Shown here one piece after another: positions 46,787-55,669 of a stretch of DNA of 64,000 nucleotides. Position 1 is the first letter of the stretch. Each line of letters begins with the position of its first letter. The position numbers were made by a program, and so were the translations under genes. The notes below the pieces were generated by a model that saw only the letters and a list, made by a program, of their open reading frames with translations, made no database searches and had not been told where the DNA came from. Source of the DNA: Streptomyces sp. NBC_00390 (GTDB lineage Bacteria > Actinomycetota > Actinomycetes > Streptomycetales > Streptomycetaceae); the NCBI RefSeq assembly GCF_036057275.1, contig NZ_CP107945.1, positions 1,550,001 to 1,614,000 of the forward strand, in the 5' to 3' direction.

Positions 46787-48244
46787 TCATCTGTCCCTCG
46801 TGCCCCTGCCGGCGCCGACCACCGGACGGCGGCGCGGATGCGGGAGGCGCAGCCGGCCGACGGGGCGGCGGGGCATCGCCGGCCGGAGCCGCACGACGGC
46901 CCTCAGCCCGCCGCCCGGGGCGGGCAGCAGCGTGACCTCGCCCCCGCTGACCAGGGTGAGCCGCTGGACGAGGGAGAGGCCGAGTCCGGTGCCGCCCTTG
47001 GGCGCGCCGGGGGCGCGCCAGAACCGGTCGAACGCGCGGCCGCGCTGCTCGGCGGTCATGCCGGGGCCCTGGTCCTGGACATGCAGCTCCGCCCGGCCTG
47101 CGAGGTGCCGTCGCGAGACGGTGACCATGCTGCCCGTGGGGGCCGCGCGCAGGGCGTTGGAGAGCAGGTTGTCCAGAATCTGCTCGAGCGCCCCGGGCAC
47201 CGCGAAAGCGGTGCCGATCTGCTTGCCGACCAGGACGAGGCGTACGCCCTCCCTTTCGCACAGCGGGGACCAGGTGTGGATGCGCTGCTTCACCACCCGG
47301 TCCACGTCGACGGGTTCGGGGGTGAGTGCCGCCTCCTCCATCCGGGCGAGCGCGAGCAGGCCCTCGACCATGCGGCCCAGCCTCTCGGTCTCGGTCATCG
47401 CCGCGTTCAGGCCGGCGCGCAGATGGGGCAGGGTACCGGGTTCCATGTTGTCCAGGTGCAGTCGCAGCGCGGCGAGCGGGGTCTTCAGCTGATGGGAGGC
47501 CTCACCGGCGAAGGCGCTCTGGGACGCGAGCAGATGCTCCAGCAGGGCGGCCGTACGGTTGAAGGTGGTGGCCAGGCTGCGTACTTCGGGCGGGCCCGAG
47601 GTCACCGATGCCGGGGTGGCCAGACTGCCGCCGGCCAAGGTATGGGCGGCGCGCTCGAGTTCGAGGATCGGGCGGCCGATCCAGCGCGCCAGCGCGAAGG
47701 CGGCCATGGCGGCGGTGGCGAGCACCGCGAGCCCGCCCAGTCCCAGCAACAGCCACACCTGAAGGACGTTCTTCGCGATCGCGTCGGTGGGGACGGCCAG
47801 GCGCACCGCACCGTCGACCGTGTCGCCGTGGCGTACGGGAACGGCCACCGAAAGCCACTGCACGCCGCCGACGGTGGAAGTCCGTACGGTCGCACCGTCA
47901 CCGCCGCGCAGCGCGGCGCGGATCTCGGGGCGCCGCGCCAGACCGGCTCGCCGGCCGGGCCCGAGTGAAGGGGAGGAGGCGAGCAGGGTCCCTTTTCCGT
48001 CGACGACCAGTACCCGCCCGCCGATGCGTTCGGCACAGTCGGCGACCCGCTCGGCGAGTTCACCGGAGCGGCCGGACGAGAGGGACAGGGCGGCGTGGGC
48101 GGCGATCGACTCCGCCTCTTCCGTGGCCGCGTTGACGGCGCGCTCACGCTCGGCGCGGCTGTAGACGTAGCCGAGCGGGATCTCCAGGCAGACGAGGACG
48201 AAGACGGCCAGGGTCAGATAGCTGAGCAGCAGTCGCCGTGTCAT
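46787..48244 (-). CDS. sensor histidine kinase
   Basis: The protein is 485 residues from the ATG at 48244, which overlaps the response regulator stop (ATGA). TM1 is about 4-26, an extracytoplasmic sensor domain about 30-165, and TM2 about 167-188 (VWLLLGLGGLAVLATAAMAA). HAMP (about 188-240, RWIGRPILELERAAHTLAGG) is followed by HisKA with His251 in GEASHQLKTPLAALRL. The HATPase has N box LEQILDNLLSNALRAA and G boxes VQDQGPGMT and KGGTGLGLSLVQRL. The tail is basic. It autophosphorylates and passes phosphate to the adjacent OmpR-type regulator. The signal is unknown. Confidence 0.93.
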   Translation of the reverse strand: MTRRLLLSYLTLAVFVLVCLEIPLGYVYSRAERERAVNAATEEAESIAAHAALSLSSGRSGELAERVADCAERIGGRVLVVDGKGTLLASSPSLGPGRRAGLARRPEIRAALRGGDGATVRTSTVGGVQWLSVAVPVRHGDTVDGAVRLAVPTDAIAKNVLQVWLLLGLGGLAVLATAAMAAFALARWIGRPILELERAAHTLAGGSLATPASVTSGPPEVRSLATTFNRTAALLEHLLASQSAFAGEASHQLKTPLAALRLHLDNMEPGTLPHLRAGLNAAMTETERLGRMVEGLLALARMEEAALTPEPVDVDRVVKQRIHTWSPLCEREGVRLVLVGKQIGTAFAVPGALEQILDNLLSNALRAAPTGSMVTVSRRHLAGRAELHVQDQGPGMTAEQRGRAFDRFWRAPGAPKGGTGLGLSLVQRLTLVSGGEVTLLPAPGGGLRAVVRLRPAMPRRPVGRLRLPHPRRRPVVGAGRGTRDR

Positions 48245-49035
48245 CGCGGCTGCGGCTCCGTCCGGGGAAGGCCGGTGCCGCTGTGGGGCCGTACCGCGAG
48301 GCGCAGGCCCACTCCGCGCAGGGTCTGGATCCAGGCAGGGTCGCCCAACTTGCGTCGCAGGGTGGCCACATGGACGTCGAGGGTCTTGGTGGGACCGTGG
48401 TAGTGGAGATCCCAGACCCGGTCGAGGATCTCCTGGCGTGAATAGACCGCCCCCGGGTCCTCGGCGAGCAGAGCCAGCAGGTCGAACTCCTTGGGGGTGA
48501 GGACGACCGGGCTGTCCCCGATCCAGACCTGCCGGGTGCGGCGGTCGACGACCAGCGCCCCTGTCCGGGAGGGCTGCCGCGGTACACTCCCCGGCTCGGG
48601 CAGTGCGTCGGGTGCGGGATCGGGATGCTCCCGGCCCGCCGGTGCCCCCGGTCCCCACTCGGGTGCGGCGCCCGGCCGTGCTGCCGTGCGGCGGGTCACC
48701 GCCCGGATGCGCGCCACCAGCTCCCGGACGCTGAAAGGTTTTGCCAGGTAGTCGTCGGCGCCCAGTTCCAGGCCGAGCACCCGGTCGGCCTCCGTACCGC
48801 GTGCGGTGAGCATGATGATCGGGACGTCGGAGACCTGGCGGATACCGCGGCAGACGTCGACGCCGTCCATGTCGGGCAGCCCCAGGTCGAGCAGGACGAT
48901 GTCGCCGTACGGGCCCTGGAGTCCCGCGGAGCCGGTGGACACATGACCGACTGTCAGTCCGTAGCGGACGAGGCCCTCCACCAGGGGTTCGGCGATCGTC
49001 TCGTCGTCCTCGATGAGCAAGGCCCGCAGGGTCAT
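48241..49035 (-). CDS. OmpR-family response regulator
   Basis: The protein is 264 residues from the ATG at 49035. The receiver domain (1-120) has the acidic pair IEDD (8-11), phosphoacceptor Asp50 in VLLDLGLPDMDG, the Thr in IIMLTARG and Lys in YLAKPFSVRELV. A long Pro/Ala/Glu-rich linker (about 125-165) is unusual in length. The winged-helix DNA-binding domain (about 168-255) includes LTPKEFDLLALLAEDPGAVY and HVATLRRKLGD. It is co-translated with the kinase. Tandem 11-base repeats lie 17-38 bases upstream of its start, consistent with self-control. Confidence 0.93.
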   Translation of the reverse strand: MTLRALLIEDDETIAEPLVEGLVRYGLTVGHVSTGSAGLQGPYGDIVLLDLGLPDMDGVDVCRGIRQVSDVPIIMLTARGTEADRVLGLELGADDYLAKPFSVRELVARIRAVTRRTAARPGAAPEWGPGAPAGREHPDPAPDALPEPGSVPRQPSRTGALVVDRRTRQVWIGDSPVVLTPKEFDLLALLAEDPGAVYSRQEILDRVWDLHYHGPTKTLDVHVATLRRKLGDPAWIQTLRGVGLRLAVRPHSGTGLPRTEPQPR

Positions 49036-49051
49036 GGAGTTCCGTCTTCCC

Positions 49052-49073
49052 GTGAATCCTGAGTGAATCCTGA
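49052..49073. promoter_or_regulatory. tandem 11-base direct repeat, candidate response-regulator site
   Basis: GTGAATCCTGA occurs twice back to back (49052-49062, 49063-49073) just upstream of the response regulator gene. One-helical-turn direct repeats are the usual target form of OmpR-family dimers. A separate perfect inverted repeat TGATTGAATCA lies at 49121-49131. Confidence 0.6.
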
Positions 49074-49284
49074 CAGCACGAATTCCCGATGGTCCGCACC
49101 CGGGACGATCACCGTACATTTGATTGAATCAACGGCAGGCAGGTCCACGGACTTTGGGAGGCAGGTCACAGCACGGCACCCAATTCTGAGGTGGCTCTAG
49201 CCTTCCCCTAACCTTCGCCTTGCCTCGCCCTCTCTACGGTGTTGAGCCAGTTCCCGGCCCCAGCAACCCACCTGAGGAGGCATC

Positions 49285-49917
49285 ATGAAGGCTCTGCTCG
49301 AACGCGCCCGTTCCTTCCGGCGCCGCGTGGATTTCGAAAGTGACACATACCGGAAACTCGCCGAGGGGCAATTTCCGCAGGCACTCTTCATCGCCTGTTC
49401 CGATTCCCGCGTCATACCCGCACTGATCACCGGTGCGCGTCCCGGTGAGGTCTTCGAAATACGTAACGCAGGTAACATCGTGCCGGCCTACCGGCCGCAT
49501 CTGGTGTCCGGAGAGGCCGCCACCGTCGAGTACGCGCTGGAGGTGCTGGACGTTCGCGACATCGTCGTCTGCGGGCACTCGCACTGCGGCGCGATGGGCG
49601 CGCTGGCCTCGGGCAAGGACCTGTCCGCCCTGCCGCGGGTGGATGCCTGGCTGGAGTCGGCGAGGCCGGGGCTCGCGTCCGCCCTGGACCGCGTACCGGC
49701 CGGCCCCGTCGACGCCGCCGGCTTCGCCGAACGGATCGCGGAGCTGGCACAGCTCAACGTGCGGGCGCAGCTGACCGCACTGCGCGCATACCCGGCGGTC
49801 CAGCGGCGGCTTGCGAAGGACATGCTCAGGCTGCACGGCTGGTACTACGAGGTGGACACCGGCCGTCTTCAGGAGCTGGATGAGGACGGCAACTCCTTCC
49901 AGGTACAAGCATGCTGA
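49285..49917 (+). CDS. beta-carbonic anhydrase
   Basis: The 210-residue protein starts at ATG with GAGGAGG 6 bases upstream. Zinc ligands are Cys38 (ACSDSRV, with Asp40-Arg42 dyad), His98 and Cys101 (CGHSHCGAM). The conserved IRNAGNIVP is present at about 59-67. It interconverts CO2 and bicarbonate. Its last codons overlap the start of the downstream SulP transporter gene by 7 bases, so the two products are probably made together, the enzyme handling bicarbonate brought in by the transporter. It is divergent from the two-component system by 249 bases. Confidence 0.95.
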   Translation: MKALLERARSFRRRVDFESDTYRKLAEGQFPQALFIACSDSRVIPALITGARPGEVFEIRNAGNIVPAYRPHLVSGEAATVEYALEVLDVRDIVVCGHSHCGAMGALASGKDLSALPRVDAWLESARPGLASALDRVPAGPVDAAGFAERIAELAQLNVRAQLTALRAYPAVQRRLAKDMLRLHGWYYEVDTGRLQELDEDGNSFQVQAC

Positions 49918-51869
49918 TTCCGGGTCAGGAGCAGAAGGAGGCGCAGGACCACGCCGCGGGGCACGGCGGCCGCGGCCGGCACCGGGCCGGCCGGAGCTCC
50001 GGACGAAAGCCGGGTCGTATACGAAGTCCCTACGGCAACGCCCCTCCCCCGGACGCGACCCGGTCACGGCAGGCACCGGCCGGCCGGCCGAAGAGCGGAA
50101 CGACGGGCGGCGCCGGACAGAAGGAGAAGGTGAATCTCGCCACCGAGATCGCAGCCTCCTTCGTCGTCTTCCTTGTCGCGCTCCCCCTGTGCATCGGCGT
50201 GGCCGTGGCCTCGGCCGCGCCGCCCGAACTGGGCATCATCTCCGGGGTCGTCGGCGGCCTGGTGATCGGCATGGCGCGCGGCAGCACCCTTCAGGTCTCC
50301 GGCCCGGCGGCCGGTCTGGCGGCGCTGGTCGCGGAGGCCGTACTGGAGCACGGCCTGGCCATGCTCGGAGTGATCGTGCTGGCCTCCGGCGTGCTGCAGA
50401 TCGGGCTCGGGCTGATCCGGCTCGGGCGGATGTTCCAGGCCATCTCCATCGCGGTGGTGCAGGGCATGCTGGCAGGGATCGGACTGCCGCTGATGTTCGG
50501 CCAGGCCTATCCGCTGGCCGACGCCAAGGCGATCGGCAGGCCGGTCGAGAACCTGCTGGGCATCCCCGATCTGATCGCGCGCACCGTGGCCGATCCGCAG
50601 AAGGCGATCGCTGCCGGACTCGGTGTCGCCACCGTCGTGCTGAGCTTCGTCTGGAAGAAGCTGCCGGGCCCGCTGACGAAGGTCCCGGCGGCCTTGGTCG
50701 CGGTGGCGGGCGGTATGGCGGTGGCCTCGCTGCCGGGGGTCGACATCGCCACGCTGAAGGTCGGCAATCTGTTGGCGTCCGTGCAGGTTCCGGGGCCGAC
50801 GCAGTTCGCGGCACTGGCCGGCGGCTCGGTGCTGAGCACCGTGCTCACGTTCACGATCATCGCGTCTGCGGAGAGTCTGTTCACCGCCGCCGCCGTGGAC
50901 CGGATGCACACAGGTCAACGCACCCGCTACAACTCGGAGTTGATCGCGCAGGGCGTGGGCAACACCATCTGCGGCGCCCTCGGCGCGCTCCCGATGACCG
51001 CGGTCGTCGCGCGCAGCTCCGCGAACGTGCAGGCCGGCGCCAAGACCCGGCTGTCGCGCACGCTGCACGGCCTGTGGCTGCTCGCCTTCGCCCTGCTGCT
51101 GCCTAACGTCCTCGCTCTCATCCCCATCTGCGTCCTGGCGGGTGTCCTGGTGCACAGCGGCTGGAAGCTGTTCGCGCCGGAGGAGTTCCCGAAGATGTGG
51201 CGGCAGGACCGCGGCGAGTTCGTGGTCATGACGCTCACCACGGTCGCGATCGTCGCCACCGCCCTGCTCGAGGGTGTACTGGTCGGACTCGCCGCGGGCG
51301 TGGTGCTGGCCGCGCTGCGGATGTCCCAGGCGTCGGTGCGCACCAGCGTGGAGGGCGACACCGCGAAGCTGGTCATGGCCGGCAATGTGACCTTCCTGCG
51401 GCTGCCGAAGCTGATCGACGCCCTGGAGGCGGTCGCCGCCGCCGGGACGCCCCGGATACGGCTGGATCTGACCGGCGTGGCTCACTGGGACCACGCCTGC
51501 CGCAGCCAGGTGGACGAGTTCGTGGCCAAACACCGGGGGGCGGACATCAGGGTGGAGCTGCTGCGCCCGAACACCCCGAACGCGCCGGCTCCCGCCGGGA
51601 CTGCCCCCGAGGCGGATCCGGCACCCGACGGCGGCGGGGCGCCCGCGCATGTGCCGGACCCTGAGCCCCGGCCGGAAGCGTGGGCGGGTCCCGAGCCCGG
51701 GCCGGAAGCGTGGGCGGGCCCTGAGCCCGGGCCGCAGACGCAGTGGTTCTACCTCGACCCGACCCCGGTCGAGGATCCCGGGGGACCGATGGGCCCCAGG
51801 GAGCCCTTCGATTCCCTGACGTCACCGCTGTCGGCGCAGGAGTTCGAGACCTGGGGGCGGATGCGCTGA
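49911..51869 (+). CDS. SulP family anion (probable bicarbonate) transporter with STAS domain
   Basis: The 652-residue protein starts at ATG 49911 inside the carbonic anhydrase gene. About 70 polar residues precede the membrane domain of 11-14 helices (from NLATEIAASFVVFLVALPLC to VLVGLAAGVVLAALRM); STLQVSGPAAGLAALVAEAV is the SulP signature. A STAS domain follows (about 485-560, RIRLDLTGVAHWDHACRSQV). The Pro-rich tail contains 10-residue repeats (PEPGPEAWAG) and ends in an acidic segment. SulP proteins move sulfate, bicarbonate or other anions; the carbonic anhydrase partner points to bicarbonate. Confidence 0.92.
   Translation: MLIPGQEQKEAQDHAAGHGGRGRHRAGRSSGRKPGRIRSPYGNAPPPDATRSRQAPAGRPKSGTTGGAGQKEKVNLATEIAASFVVFLVALPLCIGVAVASAAPPELGIISGVVGGLVIGMARGSTLQVSGPAAGLAALVAEAVLEHGLAMLGVIVLASGVLQIGLGLIRLGRMFQAISIAVVQGMLAGIGLPLMFGQAYPLADAKAIGRPVENLLGIPDLIARTVADPQKAIAAGLGVATVVLSFVWKKLPGPLTKVPAALVAVAGGMAVASLPGVDIATLKVGNLLASVQVPGPTQFAALAGGSVLSTVLTFTIIASAESLFTAAAVDRMHTGQRTRYNSELIAQGVGNTICGALGALPMTAVVARSSANVQAGAKTRLSRTLHGLWLLAFALLLPNVLALIPICVLAGVLVHSGWKLFAPEEFPKMWRQDRGEFVVMTLTTVAIVATALLEGVLVGLAAGVVLAALRMSQASVRTSVEGDTAKLVMAGNVTFLRLPKLIDALEAVAAAGTPRIRLDLTGVAHWDHACRSQVDEFVAKHRGADIRVELLRPNTPNAPAPAGTAPEADPAPDGGGAPAHVPDPEPRPEAWAGPEPGPEAWAGPEPGPQTQWFYLDPTPVEDPGGPMGPREPFDSLTSPLSAQEFETWGRMR
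51660..51740 (+). repeat. 30-base in-frame tandem repeats in the SulP gene
   Basis: Two full units (51660-51689, 51690-51719) and a partial third (to 51740) encode the 10-residue period P-E-P-x-P-E-A-W-A-G in the cytoplasmic tail. Confidence 0.85.
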
Positions 51870-51915
51870 CGGCGCCCGGCGCCTCTGGCGGCGCCGCGAA
51901 CAGCCGCACACGACG

Positions 51916-51950
51916 AGGGGCGACGGGCCGCCGCGCGGCACGTCGCCCCT
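51916..51950 (+). terminator. hairpin terminator after the SulP gene
   Basis: There are perfect 10-base arms AGGGGCGACG (51916-51925) and its complement (51941-51950), with a second GC-rich stem in the loop. It lies between converging genes. Confidence 0.75.
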
Positions 51951-51962
51951 TGCGCCGTCCGT

Positions 51963-52649
51963 TCAGCCGATCGGCGCCGGCATCGGCACGACGTCATAGC
52001 CGAGCTCGATGGCGTCGCCGGTGGCCGGGTCGGCCAGCTCCACGCGCCAGCGCCCGGCGAACTGGTCCACGCCCTCCGTCATGGGAATCGTGCCCGAGAT
52101 CAGGACCGTGCCGGGCACCAGGTCACCGCGCTCTCGCAGCACGTCGGCCCAGTAGGCCGGGGTGAGCAGCTCGGCCAGGGTGCCGTCCTGGATCGCGGTC
52201 TCCTCGTCGCCGTGGGTCACCCAGGCGCGCAGGGTGAGCTCGTCGAGGCGGTCCTGGACGTCCGCCAGCCGCCATGCCCGGCGCGCGAGCACATCGGGGC
52301 CGGCGTTCTTGCTCCAGGCCACGCCGTGCACCTCCAGCTGCCGGTCCGTGTGGTCGCAGGCGGCGGTCAGCAGCAGCTCGCCGGCGCCGTCCACCACCAG
52401 CGCCCACTCCGCCTCGCCCGAAGTGCGTCCGTGCTGCACGCTGATCTGTTCGGTCTGCTGGGCGAGGTAGGGGGAGACCGGGTAGAGGGCCGGGGTGACC
52501 GAGGGGGCGGGGACGCCCAGCTCGGCGAGCTCCGCCACATGCGCGGCCACGTCCTCCTGGCTGCGTCCGGCGTAGCCGGCGTTGAGCACCTGAACGACGT
52601 CGACGTCCCGGGTCGAGCCGTCGGGCAGTTCGAAAGTCAGCAGCGCCAT
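51963..52649 (-). CDS. DUF2848 family protein
   Basis: The protein is 228 residues from the ATG at 52649 (GGAG 6-7 bases upstream; the frame extends further but without a site). Conserved family stretches: VLNAGYAGRSQEDVAAHVAE, SGEAEWALVVDG, LTAACDHTDRQLEVHGVAWS, AIQDGTLAELLTPAYW and GTVLISGTIPM. The late part resembles the fumarylacetoacetate hydrolase fold, so a hydrolase or decarboxylase role is plausible but unproven. It is divergent from an MHS transporter and carbon-nitrogen hydrolase across three phased GYATRC sites, which suggests a shared catabolic role under one regulator. Confidence 0.85.
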   Translation of the reverse strand: MALLTFELPDGSTRDVDVVQVLNAGYAGRSQEDVAAHVAELAELGVPAPSVTPALYPVSPYLAQQTEQISVQHGRTSGEAEWALVVDGAGELLLTAACDHTDRQLEVHGVAWSKNAGPDVLARRAWRLADVQDRLDELTLRAWVTHGDEETAIQDGTLAELLTPAYWADVLRERGDLVPGTVLISGTIPMTEGVDQFAGRWRVELADPATGDAIELGYDVVPMPAPIG

Positions 52650-52705
52650 GATTTCTCCACGTTGATCGCGATACCGGAGCGGTGAACTTTGCGCCTGGGG
52701 CTTGC

Positions 52706-52733
52706 GCATACGACCTGTATACAAGAAGTATGC
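52706..52733. promoter_or_regulatory. three GYATRC half-sites at exact 11-base spacing (GntR operator candidate)
   Basis: GCATAC (52706-52711), GTATAC (52717-52722) and GTATGC (52728-52733) lie in the 121-base divergent region between the DUF2848 gene and the MHS transporter. The same GCATAC-N5-GTATAC arrangement occurs at the GntR gene. TGTATACA-like palindromes are typical FCD-type GntR targets. Confidence 0.65.
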
Positions 52734-52770
52734 CGGAAGGTCGACATCCCGCCTCACAAGGACGGACAAC

Positions 52771-54096
52771 GTGAACAAGCCTGAGAGCAGCGGCGCCGTA
52801 CGCCGCGCCTTCTTCGCCAGCCTCACCGGCACGGCTTTGGAGTGGTACGACTTCGCGATCTACTCCGCGGCCGCGGCCCTGGTCTTCGGTGACCTGTTCT
52901 TCCCCTCCGAGGACCCCACCACGGGCACCCTGCTGGCCTTCTCCACGTACGCGGTCGGCTACGTCTCCCGTCCGCTCGGCGGGTTCGTCTTCGGCCGCCT
53001 CGGTGACAGGATCGGCCGCAAGAAGGTCCTCATCACGACGCTCGTGCTGATCGGCGTCGCCACCCTGCTCATCGGCCTGCTGCCCACCTACACCAGCATC
53101 GGTGTGACCGCCCCGGTCGTTCTGGTGCTGCTGCGCTTCGCCCAGGGCGTCGGTGTCGGCGGCGAGTGGGGTGGTGCCGTACTCCTCTCCAGCGAGTTCG
53201 GCGACCCGCGGCGCCGCGGCTTCTACGCCTCGGCCGCACAGATAGGTCCCCCGGCCGGCAATCTGATGGCCAACGGTGTGCTCGCCGCGCTCGGCGCACT
53301 GCTGACCGAGGCCCAGTTCCTGGACTGGGGCTGGCGCGTGGCGTTCCTGCTCTCCGGTGTCCTGGTCGTCTTCGGTCTGTGGATCCGCACGAAGCTCGAG
53401 GAGACGCCCGTCTTCAAGGCCATGGAAGCCGAGCAGAACCGCCCCTCGGCCCCCGTCAAGGAAGTCCTCACGACCCACCCCCGCCGGCTCGCCGCCGCGA
53501 TCCTCTCCCGGGTCGCCCCGGACGTGCTGTACGCGCTGTTCACCGTCTTCGTGCTGACGTACGCAACGGGCGAGCTGGGCATGTCCCGGGGTTCGGCGCT
53601 CACCGCCGTCCTCATCGGTTCCTCGCTCCAGGTCTTCCTGATCCCGCTGGCCGGCGCCGTCTCCGACCGTTTCAACCGCCGTCTCGTGTACGGAGTCTCC
53701 GCGGCCGCCGCCGGCGTCTGGCCGTTCGTCTTCTTCCCGATGACCAGTGGCGGGAGCTGGACGCTCCTCGCGCTCGGCGTCGTGGTCGCCCTCGTACTCC
53801 ACTCGTTCATGTACGGGCCTCAGGCGGCTTTCATCGCCGAGCAGTTCGACCCGCGCCTGCGCTCGACGGGCTCCTCCCTCGCGTACACGCTGGCCGGTCT
53901 CATCGGTGGTGCGATCGCGCCGCTGATGTTCACCGCGCTGCTCGACGCGTACGCCTCCTGGATCCCGCTGGCCCTCAACATCCTGGTTGCCGCCGGCGTC
54001 ACCGTCACCGGTCTCCTGCTGGGCCGCGACGCTCCCGAGGAGGAGGGCGCGACGGCCGGCACCGCAGAGCCGAAGACCGCTGTCGCCACCGGCTGA
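52771..54096 (+). CDS. MHS-type MFS transporter
   Basis: The protein is 441 residues from the GTG at 52771 (AAGGACGG 4-6 bases upstream), preferred over an upstream ATG at 52702 that would place the operator inside the gene. Twelve membrane helices are visible. LEWYDFAIYSAAAALVFGDL is the metabolite:H+ symporter (MHS) signature, and GRLGDRIGRKK is the MFS loop 2-3 motif, with RFAQGVGVGGEWGGAVLLSS in helix 4-5. MHS members import small organic acids or zwitterions (citrate, ketoglutarate, shikimate, betaine). The likely cargo is the substrate of the adjoining hydrolases. Confidence 0.92.
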   Translation: MNKPESSGAVRRAFFASLTGTALEWYDFAIYSAAAALVFGDLFFPSEDPTTGTLLAFSTYAVGYVSRPLGGFVFGRLGDRIGRKKVLITTLVLIGVATLLIGLLPTYTSIGVTAPVVLVLLRFAQGVGVGGEWGGAVLLSSEFGDPRRRGFYASAAQIGPPAGNLMANGVLAALGALLTEAQFLDWGWRVAFLLSGVLVVFGLWIRTKLEETPVFKAMEAEQNRPSAPVKEVLTTHPRRLAAAILSRVAPDVLYALFTVFVLTYATGELGMSRGSALTAVLIGSSLQVFLIPLAGAVSDRFNRRLVYGVSAAAAGVWPFVFFPMTSGGSWTLLALGVVVALVLHSFMYGPQAAFIAEQFDPRLRSTGSSLAYTLAGLIGGAIAPLMFTALLDAYASWIPLALNILVAAGVTVTGLLLGRDAPEEEGATAGTAEPKTAVATG

Positions 54097-54140
54097 GCCC
54101 GGCACTCCTGGCAGCCGGCACCACCACAGGAAGGACCCAC

Positions 54141-54941
54141 ATGCGCATCGCGCTGAGCCAGATCACCACCGGCCCCGAGCCTGAGAAGAACCTCGCCGTC
54201 GTGCGCGACGAGGCACACCGCGCGGCACGAAGCGGCGCCCGGCTCGTGGCCTTCCCCGAGGCGACGATGGCGTGCTTCGGGATCCCGCTCGGGCCGGTCG
54301 CCGAGCCGCTGGACGGGCCGTGGGCGAACGGACTGCGGGCCGTGGCGCAGGAGACCGGCCTGGTGGTGGTGGCCGGCATGTTCACCCCGGCGGGGGACGG
54401 CAAGGTCACCAACACGCTGCTGGCCACCGGTCCCGGCGTCGAGGCCTCGTACGACAAGATCCATCTGTACGACGCCTTCGGCTTCGCCGAGTCCGACACC
54501 GTCGCCCCGGGGTCCGAGGTGGTCACCATCGATGTCGACGGCGTGCGCATCGGCCTCGCCACCTGCTACGACGTCCGGTTCCCCGAGCTGTTCCGCGCCC
54601 ATGCCGACGCGGGTGCCGTCGCCTCACTGCTGCTCGCCTCCTGGGGCGCGGGCCCGGGCAAGCGCGAACAGTGGGAGCTGCTGACCCGCGCCCGGGCACT
54701 CGACGCCACGCTCTGGCTCGCGGCGGTCGGCCAGGCCGATCCGGCTATGTCCGGTACGGCGCCGGAGTCGAAGGCCCCGACCGGCATCGGATTCAGCGCG
54801 CTCGTCGGTCCCGACGGGACGGTACGGGACCGCCTCGAAGCGGGACCGGGTCTGCTCGTCGCCGACCTGGACATCGAGGAGGTCGCATCGGTGCGCCGTT
54901 CCGTGCCCGTGCTGGCCAACCGCAGGCTGGGCCGGGCCTGA
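54141..54941 (+). CDS. carbon-nitrogen hydrolase (nitrilase/omega-amidase family)
   Basis: The protein is 266 residues from the ATG at 54141 (AGGAAGGA 6 bases upstream), 45 bases after the transporter stop. The catalytic triad is Glu40 (AFPEATM), Lys106 (YDKIHLYD) and Cys142 (LATCYDVRFPELFR). DKIHLYDAFGFAESD and the ALDATLWLAAVGQ segment place it with amidase/Nit-type members rather than true nitrilases. It hydrolyses an amide or carbamoyl bond in the cytoplasm. With the MHS transporter it forms an uptake-and-hydrolysis pair. Confidence 0.92.
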   Translation: MRIALSQITTGPEPEKNLAVVRDEAHRAARSGARLVAFPEATMACFGIPLGPVAEPLDGPWANGLRAVAQETGLVVVAGMFTPAGDGKVTNTLLATGPGVEASYDKIHLYDAFGFAESDTVAPGSEVVTIDVDGVRIGLATCYDVRFPELFRAHADAGAVASLLLASWGAGPGKREQWELLTRARALDATLWLAAVGQADPAMSGTAPESKAPTGIGFSALVGPDGTVRDRLEAGPGLLVADLDIEEVASVRRSVPVLANRRLGRA

Positions 54942-54951
54942 CCCAACGGCG

Positions 54952-54989
54952 AAGTCCCGTGTCCCGACGGCCGCCGGGACACGGGACTT
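54952..54989. terminator. bidirectional hairpin terminator
   Basis: There are perfect 15-base arms (54952-54966 and 54975-54989) around an 8-base loop, ending in TTT, between the converging amidase and GntR genes. Confidence 0.88.
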
Positions 54990-55025
54990 TCGTACGCCGG
55001 GGCCGCTGACGGTGCCGCCCGCCGG

Positions 55026-55652
55026 CTATCCGGCGAGCAGGACCCTGAGGGTCGACTCCAGATGGCTGTCGATCGCGGCCCGCGCCGCCTGGGCGTCGCC
55101 GGCGTCGATCGCCGACAGGATCGCCTGATGCTCGTCGAGCACCGCCTCCTGCCGCCCGTGCTGGTTGAACAGCGCCACCACTCCGGCCCGGATCTGCCTG
55201 CTGCGCAGCCCGTCGTAGTGCCGGTCGAGCAGGGCATTGCCGACCGCGGACACGATCGTCGCGTGGAAGAGGTGGTCCTCGGCGATGAACTCCTTGGCCA
55301 GCTCCGGCCTGCTGAGCGCCCGCTGCCGCTCCAGGATCTCGGCGAGCTCCTGCACCGGAGCGCCGCCCTTCGCGATGACCTGCTCGGCGGCGTAGCGCTC
55401 GACGATGCCGCGCAGCTCCACCAGTTCGGTGATCTCACGCCCCGTCAGCGGCACGACCTGCGCTCCCCGCTTGGGCACGAGCCGCACCAGGTCCTCGGCG
55501 GCAAGCAGCAGCAGCGCCTCACGGATGGGCGTACGCGAGACCCCGATGCGATCGGCGATCTCCTGCTCGGAAAGGAAGGTCCCCTGCATCGCGGGGTCGG
55601 TGAGGACGTGTTCCTTGAGGTACGCGTACGCCCTGTCCCGGCCCGATTCCAC
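55026..55652 (-). CDS. GntR family regulator, FCD (FadR C-terminal) subfamily
   Basis: The protein is 208 residues from the GTG at 55652, which has GAGGGGG 5-6 bases before it. An ATG 21 bases upstream would overlap the operator half-site and has no ribosome site. The N-terminal winged helix (about 5-65) contains LSEQEIADRIGVSRTPIREA, the classic GntR recognition helix. The FCD domain (about 70-200) has the Asp/His metal-binding positions in EDHLFHATIVSAVGN and EHQAILSAIDAGD. It most likely senses a carboxylic acid and controls the DUF2848, transporter, amidase and permease genes around it. Confidence 0.9.
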   Translation of the reverse strand: MESGRDRAYAYLKEHVLTDPAMQGTFLSEQEIADRIGVSRTPIREALLLLAAEDLVRLVPKRGAQVVPLTGREITELVELRGIVERYAAEQVIAKGGAPVQELAEILERQRALSRPELAKEFIAEDHLFHATIVSAVGNALLDRHYDGLRSRQIRAGVVALFNQHGRQEAVLDEHQAILSAIDAGDAQAARAAIDSHLESTLRVLLAG

Positions 55653-55669
55653 GACTACCCCCTCAGGTT

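Noticed and set aside
52123..54105. A 660-codon minus-strand open frame across the MHS transporter
   Set aside because: It is antisense to a clear MFS gene, with no motif and a Gly/Glu/Asp/Arg shadow composition.
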